The translations under genes were made by a program, and so were the position numbers. From contig ADNK01003472.1 of the NCBI GenBank assembly GCA_000320545.1, positions 1-64,000 of the forward strand: DNA of 64,000 nt. The letters run 5' to 3'. The notes under the pieces were generated by a model. It ran no database searches. It was not told the DNA's origin and was given only the letters and a program-made list of their open reading frames with translations. The stretch is from Bigelowiella natans CCMP2755. Its lineage: Eukaryota > Cercozoa > Chlorarachniophyceae. This document shows, one piece after another, positions 36,114 to 45,619 of this stretch (positions are counted from its first letter, which is position 1; each line of letters begins with the position of its first letter).

Positions 36114-38201
36114 ATGTCCCAACAAGACAACGACTCCCTAGCAGCAGCAGCCGGGACAACAGAAGAGAAGAAAAACTCACTTTCAGACCTCCTGCGCCAA
36201 ACAGAGACTTTGGAACAAGAGGAAGCAGCTGGTCTCGACAAATTCGCAGGACTTCGCATCACCCATGCCACGGACTTTTCACCGTTGAAGCCCAGCACGT
36301 GCAAGGCAGTGCGTGAAAAACTCCAGCTTTGCACGGATCTTCCGAAGCCTCCTGCGCTCGGTTCCCTTGGTTTCCTGGTGAAGAAAGGTTCAGGAGACAT
36401 CAAAGAGACAATCGAGGACAGCTGGACAGCTGATTGCCCACCTGCGCCGCAGCTTGCGGCGTGCATGTGCACCTCACACAACTCCTCGAAACAGAAGCAA
36501 TCCCAGAAGACCACGAGATTTTCAAAGCGGCCAGGCGTCTCATCCTTGTCGCGTCCAACGCGCCAGCTCGCAACCCACAAACGTGCAAGTGCATTGCTCG
36601 TGAACAAGTCCTCAAGTCCACGCCAAAACTAGGCAACTCCAGGGACCAAGTTTTGTCTGAATCCGGAGCCAAAGAGATCAACACAGAACTCGACACCCTC
36701 AACAAGCTGCAATGCAAGGCAGGAGCTCCTCGCTCGCAACCCACGCAACGCGGATTCATCTCGCGCTTCCCTTCCCGCTGCCAGCAACACCGTTGCCCAG
36801 GCATCCCTTGCCGACCTGGGAGCAGAGGAGGCGGTGCCGACGCAGAGGCCGTGGTCGAGGACGCAGGGGTTTCGGTCGCCAATGATCCATCCACGCCACA
36901 GAGACCCGCTCTCGGCGACGAGGATTCTGCGTCTGCATCGAGCTTTCACACAGTCAGGAAGCGGCCTGACCAAATCAGTGCACAATCAGGGATGCAACAC
37001 CCGCTTCGCAAAGAAGCCGAACCTGATCCGTCCCTCTGCAGCACCAGGAGGATGCAAGGACGAAGCTCTCCTCGGAGAAGGGAAGAAACTCGAGGCAAGA
37101 GGCATCGCACGCCGAGTCTTGAACGATGGTCCCGGGTTCATCTCTCCTTCCTTCTTGATCCCTGAGAAAAGTGAAAAAGAATGGCGGTTGATGTCAGATC
37201 TCAGGAAGCTTGATGCTTGCTGCTTCCATCAGCGTGTGAAAACGCGTGGTTTGCAGTTTGCACCACACTCTTCAAGGCATGCAACACAACCAATGGTTTG
37301 TCTCCATGGACGTGAAAGGTGGACGTTTTGGTGTGCCCACAGCAGAAGAGCACAAAAAGTGTTTCCGTTTCAAAGTGGGAACAGAGACCTTCGAACTCGA
37401 ACGGCTCCCCGTGGGATTCCAAGGCTCAGCAGAAGCGTTCCGCACCTGGTTGAAACCACATTGTCCACTTTTGCAAACACCACGTCACTCCAGCACTCAC
37501 TTCCCACAGTGGACATCTTCGATCACGTTGCAGATGACGTCTTGTTCTCCCTGCCCAGGTCAGGGGCTCGGGAGGCTCACATTCTCGCACACCGCATCCA
37601 ACAGGCGTGGTTTTCACTCAATTTGCCTCTCAAAGAGGCCAAGAGCTCTTTTCGACCCTCTCGCACCATCGAGCATTTGGGGTTCGTCGTTTCTTCACGT
37701 TCTGTGACGACACGCGCACCGAAAGAGCAGAAAGCCAAGAAAGTTCTCAAACAGGTTCGAAAATGCCCACGGAAAGCGTCGTCGGGTCTCGTCCGCCTCA
37801 GCATCATCGCCTCGACTGTGGGGATGGTCATGGCATTGTTGCCAGCAGTCAACGAAGGCAGGCTTCACACTTGTCATCTCTGCGAACTGCAAACCAAAGT
37901 GGTCCGGCGCTCAGGTTGGAACGCCACATCCAAAGGCTTACTTGGGGCAGGCCCCAGGAGCGAACCACAGTGGTGGGAAATGCACCTCATCACCACTAGA
38001 AAAGAGAGGCCTCTCGACGCAGCTTGCAGGTCGCATGACCTCACCGTTTGTGCAAGCGACGCGTCAGACAATGCAATCGCTGGCGTGCTGATTTCGGATG
38101 CGGGTTCACCTTGTTGGTGCCGACATTGTGATGAAATGTGCACATGCACGTGGTGTTGCAATCCAATGGAAGTGTGCACGCACAACGTGCCACACTTGTG
38201 A
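36114..38201 (+). pseudogene. Decayed retroelement gag-like and RT-RNase H, probably DIRS-like
   Basis: Gag-like part: a frame at 36114-36632 continues after a shift in 36434-37165, with ARRLILVASNAPARN, a motif type seen in DIRS-like first ORFs. Reverse transcriptase: EWRLMSDLRKLD in the frame of 36834-38201, then motif A (WFVSMDV, Asp at 37309) and motif B (LPVGFQGSAEAF) in another frame, then motif C (HVADDVLF, 37524-37544) back in the first frame, then HLGFVVSS and an RNase H-like DLTVCASDASDNAIAGVLI. So at least two frameshifts (near 37262 and 37441) break it. No tyrosine recombinase or terminal repeat was found. A Ty3-like or other RT lineage remains possible. The frame ends about 330 bp before the Ty3 element. 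Confidence 0.6.
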
Positions 38202-38530
38202 AAATGCCAGGTGGCTTGCAAAAATCAAACTTGAAAGTGTTTCTTCAATTCAAAATTGAATGCATTGTTTGCAACGAAACTTTTGCTTTTGCGATGCAAC
38301 GGAACACTTCAAAATCATTTCGTGAACAAAGCATCACGTGGAAAATCAAAAGTTCTCTCCTCGCAGCCAGCGTGCACAAACGGTGTGCACTCATCAATCA
38401 TCTTGTCCGTTCTTCTGCCGAGACAGGGCCAAAACGGGAACCGGAGGCATTTCTGCAACAAACCAGGTGCATTTCCATGGTCTTCGTGTGTGCCGTGACA
38501 ACAACCACCACACGTGGCCATCGCGTGTCA
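38202..38530. other. Short spacer between decayed retroelement and LTR element
   Basis: No gene or repeat recognised. The last bases before the LTR (38527-38530, GTCA) do not match the bases after the 3' LTR (44247-44250, CACA). Confidence 0.5.
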
Positions 38531-38856
38531 TGTAGCGCGTACCACTACGCGGGCACAAGTCACGTGCGACAACAAAGGGGTTGTCGCGGATATAGAATAT
38601 AGATAACGTAGATATTAATACAGCATAGGCACGTGGGTTCCGGCGGGACTCATGGCAGCACACCGGAAGTGTGCTGCCCCACGTGCGGCGGCATTCGCGA
38701 AAGCTTCGCGAATGATTACGCAGTGCACGATTTAATAAAAATATAATCTTTAATAAAAATAAACACAACTCTTCAAAAGGAAGCAAACGTGCCTTTCCCC
38801 CCCCCTGCCTACTTGTGCACGTAGCGCCTCGGCCTGTGAACACCTTACGCGCAACA
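38531..38856 (+). repeat. 5' LTR, copy 1
   Basis: 326 bp, TGTAGCGCGTA...TACGCGCAACA: the two ends form an 11-bp inverted repeat with one mismatch, far longer than the usual TG/CA. It contains hairpins at 38536-38551, 38566-38587, 38654-38678 (nested in an outer pairing 38629-38637/38678-38686) and 38693-38713. TATAGAATATAGATA (38590-38604) could be a TATA-like promoter and the AATAAAAA words at 38733-38761 polyadenylation signals. Confidence 0.95.
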
Positions 38857-38861
38857 ACCTT

Positions 38862-38879
38862 TGGCTTCCACACACGGGA
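38862..38879 (+). other. Putative primer-binding site, copy 1
   Basis: Starts TGGCTTCCAC five bases after the LTR. Its reverse complement ends in CCA and has the conserved C61 position of a tRNA T-stem, so an 18-nt match to a tRNA 3' end is plausible. The tRNA is not identified. Confidence 0.55.
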
Positions 38880-38895
38880 AACGATTTGACTAACA

Positions 38896-41800
38896 ATGTC
38901 ACAGCAGCTAGAAGAACAGCAGGACTTTGGCTCGCAGGCCGTGCAAGGGCACGAGCAGAAACAGGAAAGGAAGGGCGATACGGACGCTAAGGAAGGAGGA
39001 GGAACACCTCCACAGGCACCGCCGGGACCAGCACCCGGGATTAAGAAAGCAGATGCAGCAGCAGAGGCACTGGAGAACTTCTACGAGGCGGACGACGAGG
39101 ACGTGGCCGCCGAAAGCAAGAAGGTCGTAATGGCATTACGAGCCTTGCGACCCAGGGCGAGCAACTACGCCAAACTGAAAGTATCGATAGAATACAAGTA
39201 TCAGACACATGATGTTTGGGCAGCTATCATGCAGGACATCATGGATTACGAAGCAGACTTACCTCCAGAGTGGGCAGCTTTGTTTAGGAACGACGGGGGT
39301 CTGGGCGCCTCGCGGGGGACGACCCAGAGCACCGTCAAGCAGCAGCAGCCGGTACAGCGGAACACCCAGTTCATGTCTGTTAAAACAGCACCGGTTATGA
39401 TAACGAAATACAACGGGAAAAGAGGTGAGGCAAGGAGGTGGTGGAAGAACGCTAGGAGTATACTCTGCGACTTTACCCCTAACCCCACCGAAAACGACAA
39501 GCTCAAATGGCTAGCTATAATAAAGCAAGCCATGGACCTTTACGAGACAGGCAGGACCCGGATCAGGCAGCTAGAGAAAATACACACTACAGTTAGTGGG
39601 CTACGAGACGTTGAGGCGATAATGAAGGCTTTTGTAAATGAACAGGATGCTAACTCCCTACCCCAGGCTATTAGAAAATACAGAGCAATGATGCAGCATG
39701 AGAGAGAACCTGTTAGAGACTTTGCCACGCGCTTCCAGGATATGATCGACGAACTACATGATTTTAATTACAACACAGGTGATGATCAGGCAAGGTTTGA
39801 AGAGTTCAAGTTAAAGATAAAGGAATCCACTTACGTTACGGAGAAAGGCTACACCACGATGGAGGCAGCAGTGCAGGCTATATCCCTACGCGAGCAGGAG
39901 CAGGACCGCAAGTTTACCAGCCCTAAGGTACCTGGCATAGGAAACATTAACGCTATTAAGCCGCAGCGAGACTGGTACAAGGACAGGGAAGGTAACCGAC
40001 GTTGCGGATACTGCTCACGTAAAGGGAAACACACCGCTAAAGACTGCAGAGACAGGAAAGAAGGACGACCCAGGATGACGATCAGGCAGCTCAACGAACA
40101 CTACGAGAAGTTAAAGAGAAAGAAAGGCAGAGGACAAGGATATAACAACAGCAAATGGCAAGGCAGCAACAACGGGAAGAACAATAAATATAAGAACAAA
40201 AAGCAGAACAGTATCAATGCTATACAGCAGCAGATAAACGGAATATTAGATCACCTTAAGCAGGCGCCGACGAAGACAGCAGTACCAGCAACGCAGGACC
40301 AAGACAAGCCCATGACCCTAGACGACATAAAGAACTTAGGAGTATGCAACATTAATGACGAAGACGCTAACAGGACTATCAAAGTTGCTATGACCAAGGT
40401 TAAAGTTAAAGACAGCTACGGAGACTACAAGAAACTACCTGCCCTTTGGGATAGTGGCAGCATGCCGAAGTCCTTCATAAGCCTAAGCACAGTAAGAAGG
40501 TTAGGACTATTGGATCAAGTGACTAAGAAAGAACGTAAATATGCTCAAGCAGACGGAAGCTCTTCCATGAAGACCGTCGGTGAGCTAATGCTAAAGCTAC
40601 AGATACCTGGCAGCGACGCGGAGACCCAAATCAAGACCCGAGTAGCCATGACTTTATCCATGGAACTACTCCTCGGACAGGATGCCCTAGAAAAATTAGG
40701 GGGGATCATATCATTCTACAATCACAAGATATACTTTGCTAAGTTGCCAAAGAAGTCAGGCAGGACCATCAGCCAGAACATGATACGGCTTGACGAGTGG
40801 ACCTCTGAGTCAAGCGTTAATGCGTTAGAGTTTATGGACCTAGCGGACAACAAGCTACCTACACCTACCGAGCTACGGAAGAAGAACCCCGGCAAGACCA
40901 TCCGACAGATAACGGAGCTACTGGACAAGACCCCCCCAGCTGATGATTGGGATATCGACAAAGGCAAAAAGTACATTAATAAAATATTAAACGAGAAGTA
41001 CTCTGACATCACCAAGCCGACGACGAAGCCCTCCAGCAAGCTTACCCCAGTAAAGATCGAGCTAAAGAAGGGATACGAAGAGTGCATCATCAATGACCCA
41101 GAACATAGGCGACCGGAAGCGGACTGGGAAAAGATAGAGTGGCAGATCAATGAATGGGCAAAGGAAGGGAAGATAGAGCCAAGCAACTCACCATGGAACG
41201 TGAGACATGTGCTAGCTAAGAAACCTACTTACCCTTTCTTCCGCCTGGCGCACAACTTCATCCGCCACAACCGAGTAATAAAGAGGATCCAGACACCTAC
41301 ACCAAGGATAGATGACGTTATTGAACACGTCATAGGATACAAATACTACTCTTCCCTAGATAAAAATGAATCATACATGCAGACACCCATCCACAAAACC
41401 TCCCGCCCCATTACCGCGTTCTCCAGCAGGCACAGGAAGTGGCACTTCGTCGTATTCCCTTACGGCCTAAGCATATCAGGGGATGCGTTCAGTAGTCAGA
41501 ACTACAGGGCATACACACATGATGGGATGGCGTCTGTGTTGTGGGTGTTTGTGTTTGTGTATGTGGATGATGACATAATATGTACCAACACAGTCGTCGC
41601 TCAGATCTTCCTCCTGGAAAATATATTTATTAGGTTTGCACACTTCGGTTTTACTATTAGACTGCAGAAGTGTACATTCCTAGCTACAAGAATCAAGTGG
41701 TGTGGATATTACCTGGAGCAAGGCCGCATCACCCCAAACCCCGAGAAAGTAGCAGCACTACAGCAAGCCCCTAAACCTAAGAATGCAAAGGAGTTAAAGT

Positions 41801-43869
41801 CATTCTTGCAGACTGCAGCTTGGATACTACGTAGGTTCTCCCCTACCTACGCTAGGACTGCAGCTGCTTTTACTACTGCTTACCGGAAGGAGAACTCTGT
41901 AGGCCTCAGCTTCGCTAAGGTGTGGGCCAAGGCTGGCCTTGATGCCCACTTCGATAACCTAATAAAGTTATGCAGCAACACCCTATTGAATGCTAAGCTA
42001 GACACTACTAGACCAGCTACCCTATGGACAGACTGGTCTAAGCTAGGTATGGCTGCTGTACTTACCCAAGACCAGCAGATCATACGGGTGTGGGGCAGGG
42101 CCTGCACAGCAGCTGAGGCCAAGTACAGCCCTACAAAAGGAGAGTATAAAGCCATGACTGAGGCGCAGAGGAAACTAAGATACTACCTGCTGTCGGTGCC
42201 CAGCTTCACCTTAATGACTGACCACAAGCCCCTCCTAGGCATCGACCGCAAGCTCGAAGCGCCTAACGATGAGTATGCAGCTATGAGGGCGGACACGGAA
42301 GAGTTTAGGGACAAGAGGACAGTGGTCTACGCACCAGGAGACAAGCAGCTTGCTGACTATTTCAGCAGGCTGTTCGAAAAGAAAGTCCCTACCCAGGTCA
42401 CCCCTATGGTTAACGCGATTACCTTCGAGGACGGCGACTTCCTGCCTGAGCCAGAGGAGCTCCAGCACCTTCAAGAACACCTGGATAAATACAAACACAA
42501 GCATGAGGTACTTAGTGATAGGATATATGTATACACTAATAATGTTAGGCGTACCTACGTGCCACGGCGGACCAGGGGAGCCCTTCTCTTTACCGCCCAT
42601 GGACCTGCACACGTAGGAGAAAACCATATCACTGCTCTACTCTACCATTACTACTGGCCCTACAAGCTAAAAGAGATAAGGACATACCTGCGTGGCTGCA
42701 GGTGCTCCAGCTTGAAGGCGGCAGGCGTCGCCACCAAGGAGTCCAGCAAGAGCCGTGCATCTAAGAAAATCAAAGCAAGGAACTTCTTAGATATCGTGCA
42801 AATTGATGTTTATAAGTACGATGGCTATCACTACCTTACCTTCGTTGATGTGGCCACTGGAAAGTGCTGGGTTAAAAAGATTATCAAGGTCAACGTTGCT
42901 AAGAAGAACAAAGGCTTATATAAGCAGAGGCTTACTAACTGCTACCGTACCTGGGAGTCTGAGCTCCAGGCTATCCCTGATGAAGTTAGCATAAACAAGA
43001 TACCAAAGAAGTTACATGTGGATAATGAGACCTCTCTTCTACAGCTACCACACCCTAATATTGATGCCTCACCTGTATACTATGCCCAGTCCAACTCCAA
43101 GGTAGAGCGACTCCACCGCACCTTGGCCAACCTAAGCAGGATAAATAGCACCACACCAGACAAGATACAAGGGTTAGTAAACGACACCTTCACGTCTGGG
43201 GGAGGTATCAAGGATAAGGAGAGGGAAGAAGGCGACGACAACGACGACGATACCGAGAGCGAAGACGAGAAGGTCCCGTACGATGGCCGAGTTCTAAAGG
43301 AAGGACAGTATGTTAGGGCCAAGGTAAATCTGAGATCGAGAAATAAACAAGACCCCTTCTGGGGTGGCGTTGCAAAGGTTACCGAGAGGAAGGGGAGGAA
43401 GCAGTACTACATCTATGATGGGAACAGGGTCACCTTGCGCCACATCAGTCACCTAAAGAATTATGATATCGGTGAGAAGCTCCTAGAGGATGTTAAAGTA
43501 AACCCTACTGTGTGGGAGCGAGCAATGCCTTGTTTAGGACCCCGACCTAAGTTCGATGTGGAATATGGAAACAATAAGGTCAGGGTGAACGACGATTGGC
43601 GCATGAAGATTGTCTATCTAGGCTACCCTGGATTACGAAATATGGAGAGGGTAGCTATGAAAATAAAGGACGGAAAATATCAGCTACTCTACCTAGCTGT
43701 TCCCGACTTACCCTTTGAGCACTGGTATAAGGTCCTGGGGGACCTTGATGCAGAGGGCTGGTATGGACACGAACCTAAGGACGAAGGTGAGTTCTGGGTA
43801 AGCGACAAAGGAGATAAGGTTAGAGAGGAATCTATTACCTGGTGGTTGGTGAAGTTCCGAAAGCGATGA
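38896..43869 (+). CDS. gag-pol: Gag-Pol polyprotein (Ty3/gypsy), 1657 aa, intact
   Basis: One continuous frame without a gag/pol shift. Gag region to about residue 350; zinc knuckle C370-X2-C373-X5-H379-X4-C384, one residue longer than the usual CX2CX4HX4C. Protease DSG at 519-521 and later LLGQDALEKLGG. Reverse transcriptase catalytic D822 (SSLDKNESYMQ) and Y889-V-D-D-D893; motif B is the divergent PYGLSISGDAFSSQ. RNase H acidic residues D1046 (TDWS), E1083 (GEYK), D1109 (TDHKPL) and D1154 (ADYFSR). Integrase zinc region HGPAHVG...CRC; core D1304, D1376, E1404, so the last spacing is D-X27-E rather than D-X35-E. An acidic linker (about 1440-1465) and a GPY/F-like SH3 module (FWGGVAKV...HISHLKNY) precede a C-terminal extension without a recognisable chromodomain. 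The start ATG lies 40 bp after the LTR. Confidence 0.95.
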   Translation: MSQQLEEQQDFGSQAVQGHEQKQERKGDTDAKEGGGTPPQAPPGPAPGIKKADAAAEALENFYEADDEDVAAESKKVVMALRALRPRASNYAKLKVSIEYKYQTHDVWAAIMQDIMDYEADLPPEWAALFRNDGGLGASRGTTQSTVKQQQPVQRNTQFMSVKTAPVMITKYNGKRGEARRWWKNARSILCDFTPNPTENDKLKWLAIIKQAMDLYETGRTRIRQLEKIHTTVSGLRDVEAIMKAFVNEQDANSLPQAIRKYRAMMQHEREPVRDFATRFQDMIDELHDFNYNTGDDQARFEEFKLKIKESTYVTEKGYTTMEAAVQAISLREQEQDRKFTSPKVPGIGNINAIKPQRDWYKDREGNRRCGYCSRKGKHTAKDCRDRKEGRPRMTIRQLNEHYEKLKRKKGRGQGYNNSKWQGSNNGKNNKYKNKKQNSINAIQQQINGILDHLKQAPTKTAVPATQDQDKPMTLDDIKNLGVCNINDEDANRTIKVAMTKVKVKDSYGDYKKLPALWDSGSMPKSFISLSTVRRLGLLDQVTKKERKYAQADGSSSMKTVGELMLKLQIPGSDAETQIKTRVAMTLSMELLLGQDALEKLGGIISFYNHKIYFAKLPKKSGRTISQNMIRLDEWTSESSVNALEFMDLADNKLPTPTELRKKNPGKTIRQITELLDKTPPADDWDIDKGKKYINKILNEKYSDITKPTTKPSSKLTPVKIELKKGYEECIINDPEHRRPEADWEKIEWQINEWAKEGKIEPSNSPWNVRHVLAKKPTYPFFRLAHNFIRHNRVIKRIQTPTPRIDDVIEHVIGYKYYSSLDKNESYMQTPIHKTSRPITAFSSRHRKWHFVVFPYGLSISGDAFSSQNYRAYTHDGMASVLWVFVFVYVDDDIICTNTVVAQIFLLENIFIRFAHFGFTIRLQKCTFLATRIKWCGYYLEQGRITPNPEKVAALQQAPKPKNAKELKSFLQTAAWILRRFSPTYARTAAAFTTAYRKENSVGLSFAKVWAKAGLDAHFDNLIKLCSNTLLNAKLDTTRPATLWTDWSKLGMAAVLTQDQQIIRVWGRACTAAEAKYSPTKGEYKAMTEAQRKLRYYLLSVPSFTLMTDHKPLLGIDRKLEAPNDEYAAMRADTEEFRDKRTVVYAPGDKQLADYFSRLFEKKVPTQVTPMVNAITFEDGDFLPEPEELQHLQEHLDKYKHKHEVLSDRIYVYTNNVRRTYVPRRTRGALLFTAHGPAHVGENHITALLYHYYWPYKLKEIRTYLRGCRCSSLKAAGVATKESSKSRASKKIKARNFLDIVQIDVYKYDGYHYLTFVDVATGKCWVKKIIKVNVAKKNKGLYKQRLTNCYRTWESELQAIPDEVSINKIPKKLHVDNETSLLQLPHPNIDASPVYYAQSNSKVERLHRTLANLSRINSTTPDKIQGLVNDTFTSGGGIKDKEREEGDDNDDDTESEDEKVPYDGRVLKEGQYVRAKVNLRSRNKQDPFWGGVAKVTERKGRKQYYIYDGNRVTLRHISHLKNYDIGEKLLEDVKVNPTVWERAMPCLGPRPKFDVEYGNNKVRVNDDWRMKIVYLGYPGLRNMERVAMKIKDGKYQLLYLAVPDLPFEHWYKVLGDLDAEGWYGHEPKDEGEFWVSDKGDKVREESITWWLVKFRKR

Positions 43870-43912
43870 AGGTCTAAGGGAATAAGGAAGGAAGGAAGGA
43901 GCAACGTGACTT

Positions 43913-43920
43913 GGGGGAGG
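43913..43920 (+). other. Polypurine tract, copy 1
   Basis: GGGGGAGG immediately before the 3' LTR; primes plus-strand synthesis. Confidence 0.85.
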
Positions 43921-44246
43921 TGTAGCGCGTACCACTACGCGGGCACAAGTCACGTGCGACAACAAAGGGGTTGTCGCGGATATAGAATATAGATAACGTA
44001 GATATTAATACAGCATAGGCACGTGGGTTCCGGCGGGACTCATGGCAGCACACCGGAAGTGTGCTGCCCCACGTGCGGCGGCATTCGCGAAAGCTTCGCG
44101 AATGATTACGCAGTGCACGATTTAATAAAAATATAATCTTTAATAAAAATAAACACAACTCTTCAAAAGGAAGCAAACGTGCCTTTCCCCCCCCCTGCCT
44201 ACTTGTGCACGTAGCGCCTCGGCCTGTGAACACCTTACGCGCAACA
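43921..44246 (+). repeat. 3' LTR, copy 1
   Basis: 326 bp, same as the 5' LTR by eye over its whole length. Confidence 0.95.
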
Positions 44247-44920
44247 CACAGAGTTGCCCGTTTGGAAGCACAGGCATGTCTTCACGCCGAGGAACCGAAG
44301 TGCACATGATCGCATTTGCTCATCAACATCGTCCCCATGTGAGGTCCAGGAAAACAACCCGCACAAAAATTGACATTCGCCGTCGCTGAAGGCGCATGGG
44401 CAGCAGCATGGCGGCACTCTTTCATGAAATTTTTGGGCGCACGACGAGGACATGTCAAGATCTTGAAACAGTCCCTGGTGTGAGCAGATGACATTTAAAC
44501 ATTTTAAAAAACTAAATATTTTGTGTTGTCGCAGGGCAAAAAACACCTTCCCATTGAAAAAGAATCCCCGATTCCAAATATGATCTAATTCTATGCTGCA
44601 ACATGCAAGGTGTTTGTCGCAGAGATCGAGCGGATGGCAGTTCTTCCAAGTCGCAGTTCAAAAATGCAGCAGGATACAAACCAAACAAACAACAGAGGAA
44701 GTGTTGAGAATGAGACAACAGTTCTTCCAAGTCGCAGTCTAATGCAGCAGGAAACAACTATGAACAACCTCTGCACCACTTACTTGGGACTAGAGCACGT
44801 CGTCAGGTCAGTCGTTCCCCCACCTAGCATAGCAGAGCCTTGGAGAATGACTGGCGCTACTTTGTTTGTTCGTCATCAACCCCAACATCATGCGCATCAT
44901 CAATCAGCATTTTAATTAGG
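44247..44920. other. Spacer with an 81-bp-spaced direct repeat
   Basis: No gene. The word CAGTTCTTCCAAGTCGCAGT occurs at 44638 and 44719, each followed by a similar AATGCAGCAGGA(T/A)ACAA block. The end of this stretch is the likely promoter/5' UTR of the ABM-domain gene. Confidence 0.5.
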
Positions 44921-45587
44921 ATGACAGAGAAGGACGTCAACCATCGGCTTGCGAAAACTGCTTTCATTGCGATTGCTCTCATTGTCTGCTCCGCCTCCTA
45001 CTTCGGGAAAATCCCAGCAGCAAGCCCCCTCCCTCTTAAGCTGTCGCTCAGATCCTATCAGAACAACCTGGCTACGGCCCCTGCAAATTATGGCCCGAAA
45101 GGATGTAGATTCTGTCGCCGTCGTCGTCGTCACCGTCGTCAATCTGAAATCTTCGCGGCAGTTTCCTCTTCTTCACGTCGTCAAGCTGCAATTACTGCCA
45201 CAGAAGGCACAAGGAATGATGAGGAGAAATTCTTTGTAATGGTGTCGCTTAAAGTAAAACCAGACATGCACGATAAATTCTTGAAAGCAGCTCTCATTGA
45301 TGCCCGTGGAAGCGTGATAGATGAACCCGGCTGCTATAGGTAGTGGCAGTGGTAGTGGTAGTGGTAGTAGTGGTAGTAGTAGCAGCAGTAGTAGTAATAA
45401 TAATAGTAGTAGAAGTAGTAGAATCGAGGAACACGCTTAGTTATGTATGTAGATGTGCCGGCATTTAAAACTAAGTCGTCCATTCCTGTTGCCAAGTGTT
45501 ACTTTCTTTGATTTGTGCTTGTGTCATCGTTTCTGACATCACATCATTATCATTATCATCATGATCATTGTTATCATCATTATTATT

Positions 45588-45619
<32 letters not shown>

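Larger units (their letters stand above)
38531..44246 (+). mobile_element. Ty3/gypsy LTR retrotransposon, copy 1 (intact frame)
   Basis: Complete 5716-bp element: 326-bp LTRs (38531-38856, 43921-44246), primer-binding site, one gag-pol frame, and polypurine tract GGGGGAGG (43913-43920) abutting the 3' LTR. The domain order PR-RT-RNaseH-integrase defines the Ty3/gypsy class. The LTRs look identical by eye, implying recent insertion. The flanking 4-mers differ, so no target duplication is visible. Confidence 0.97.
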
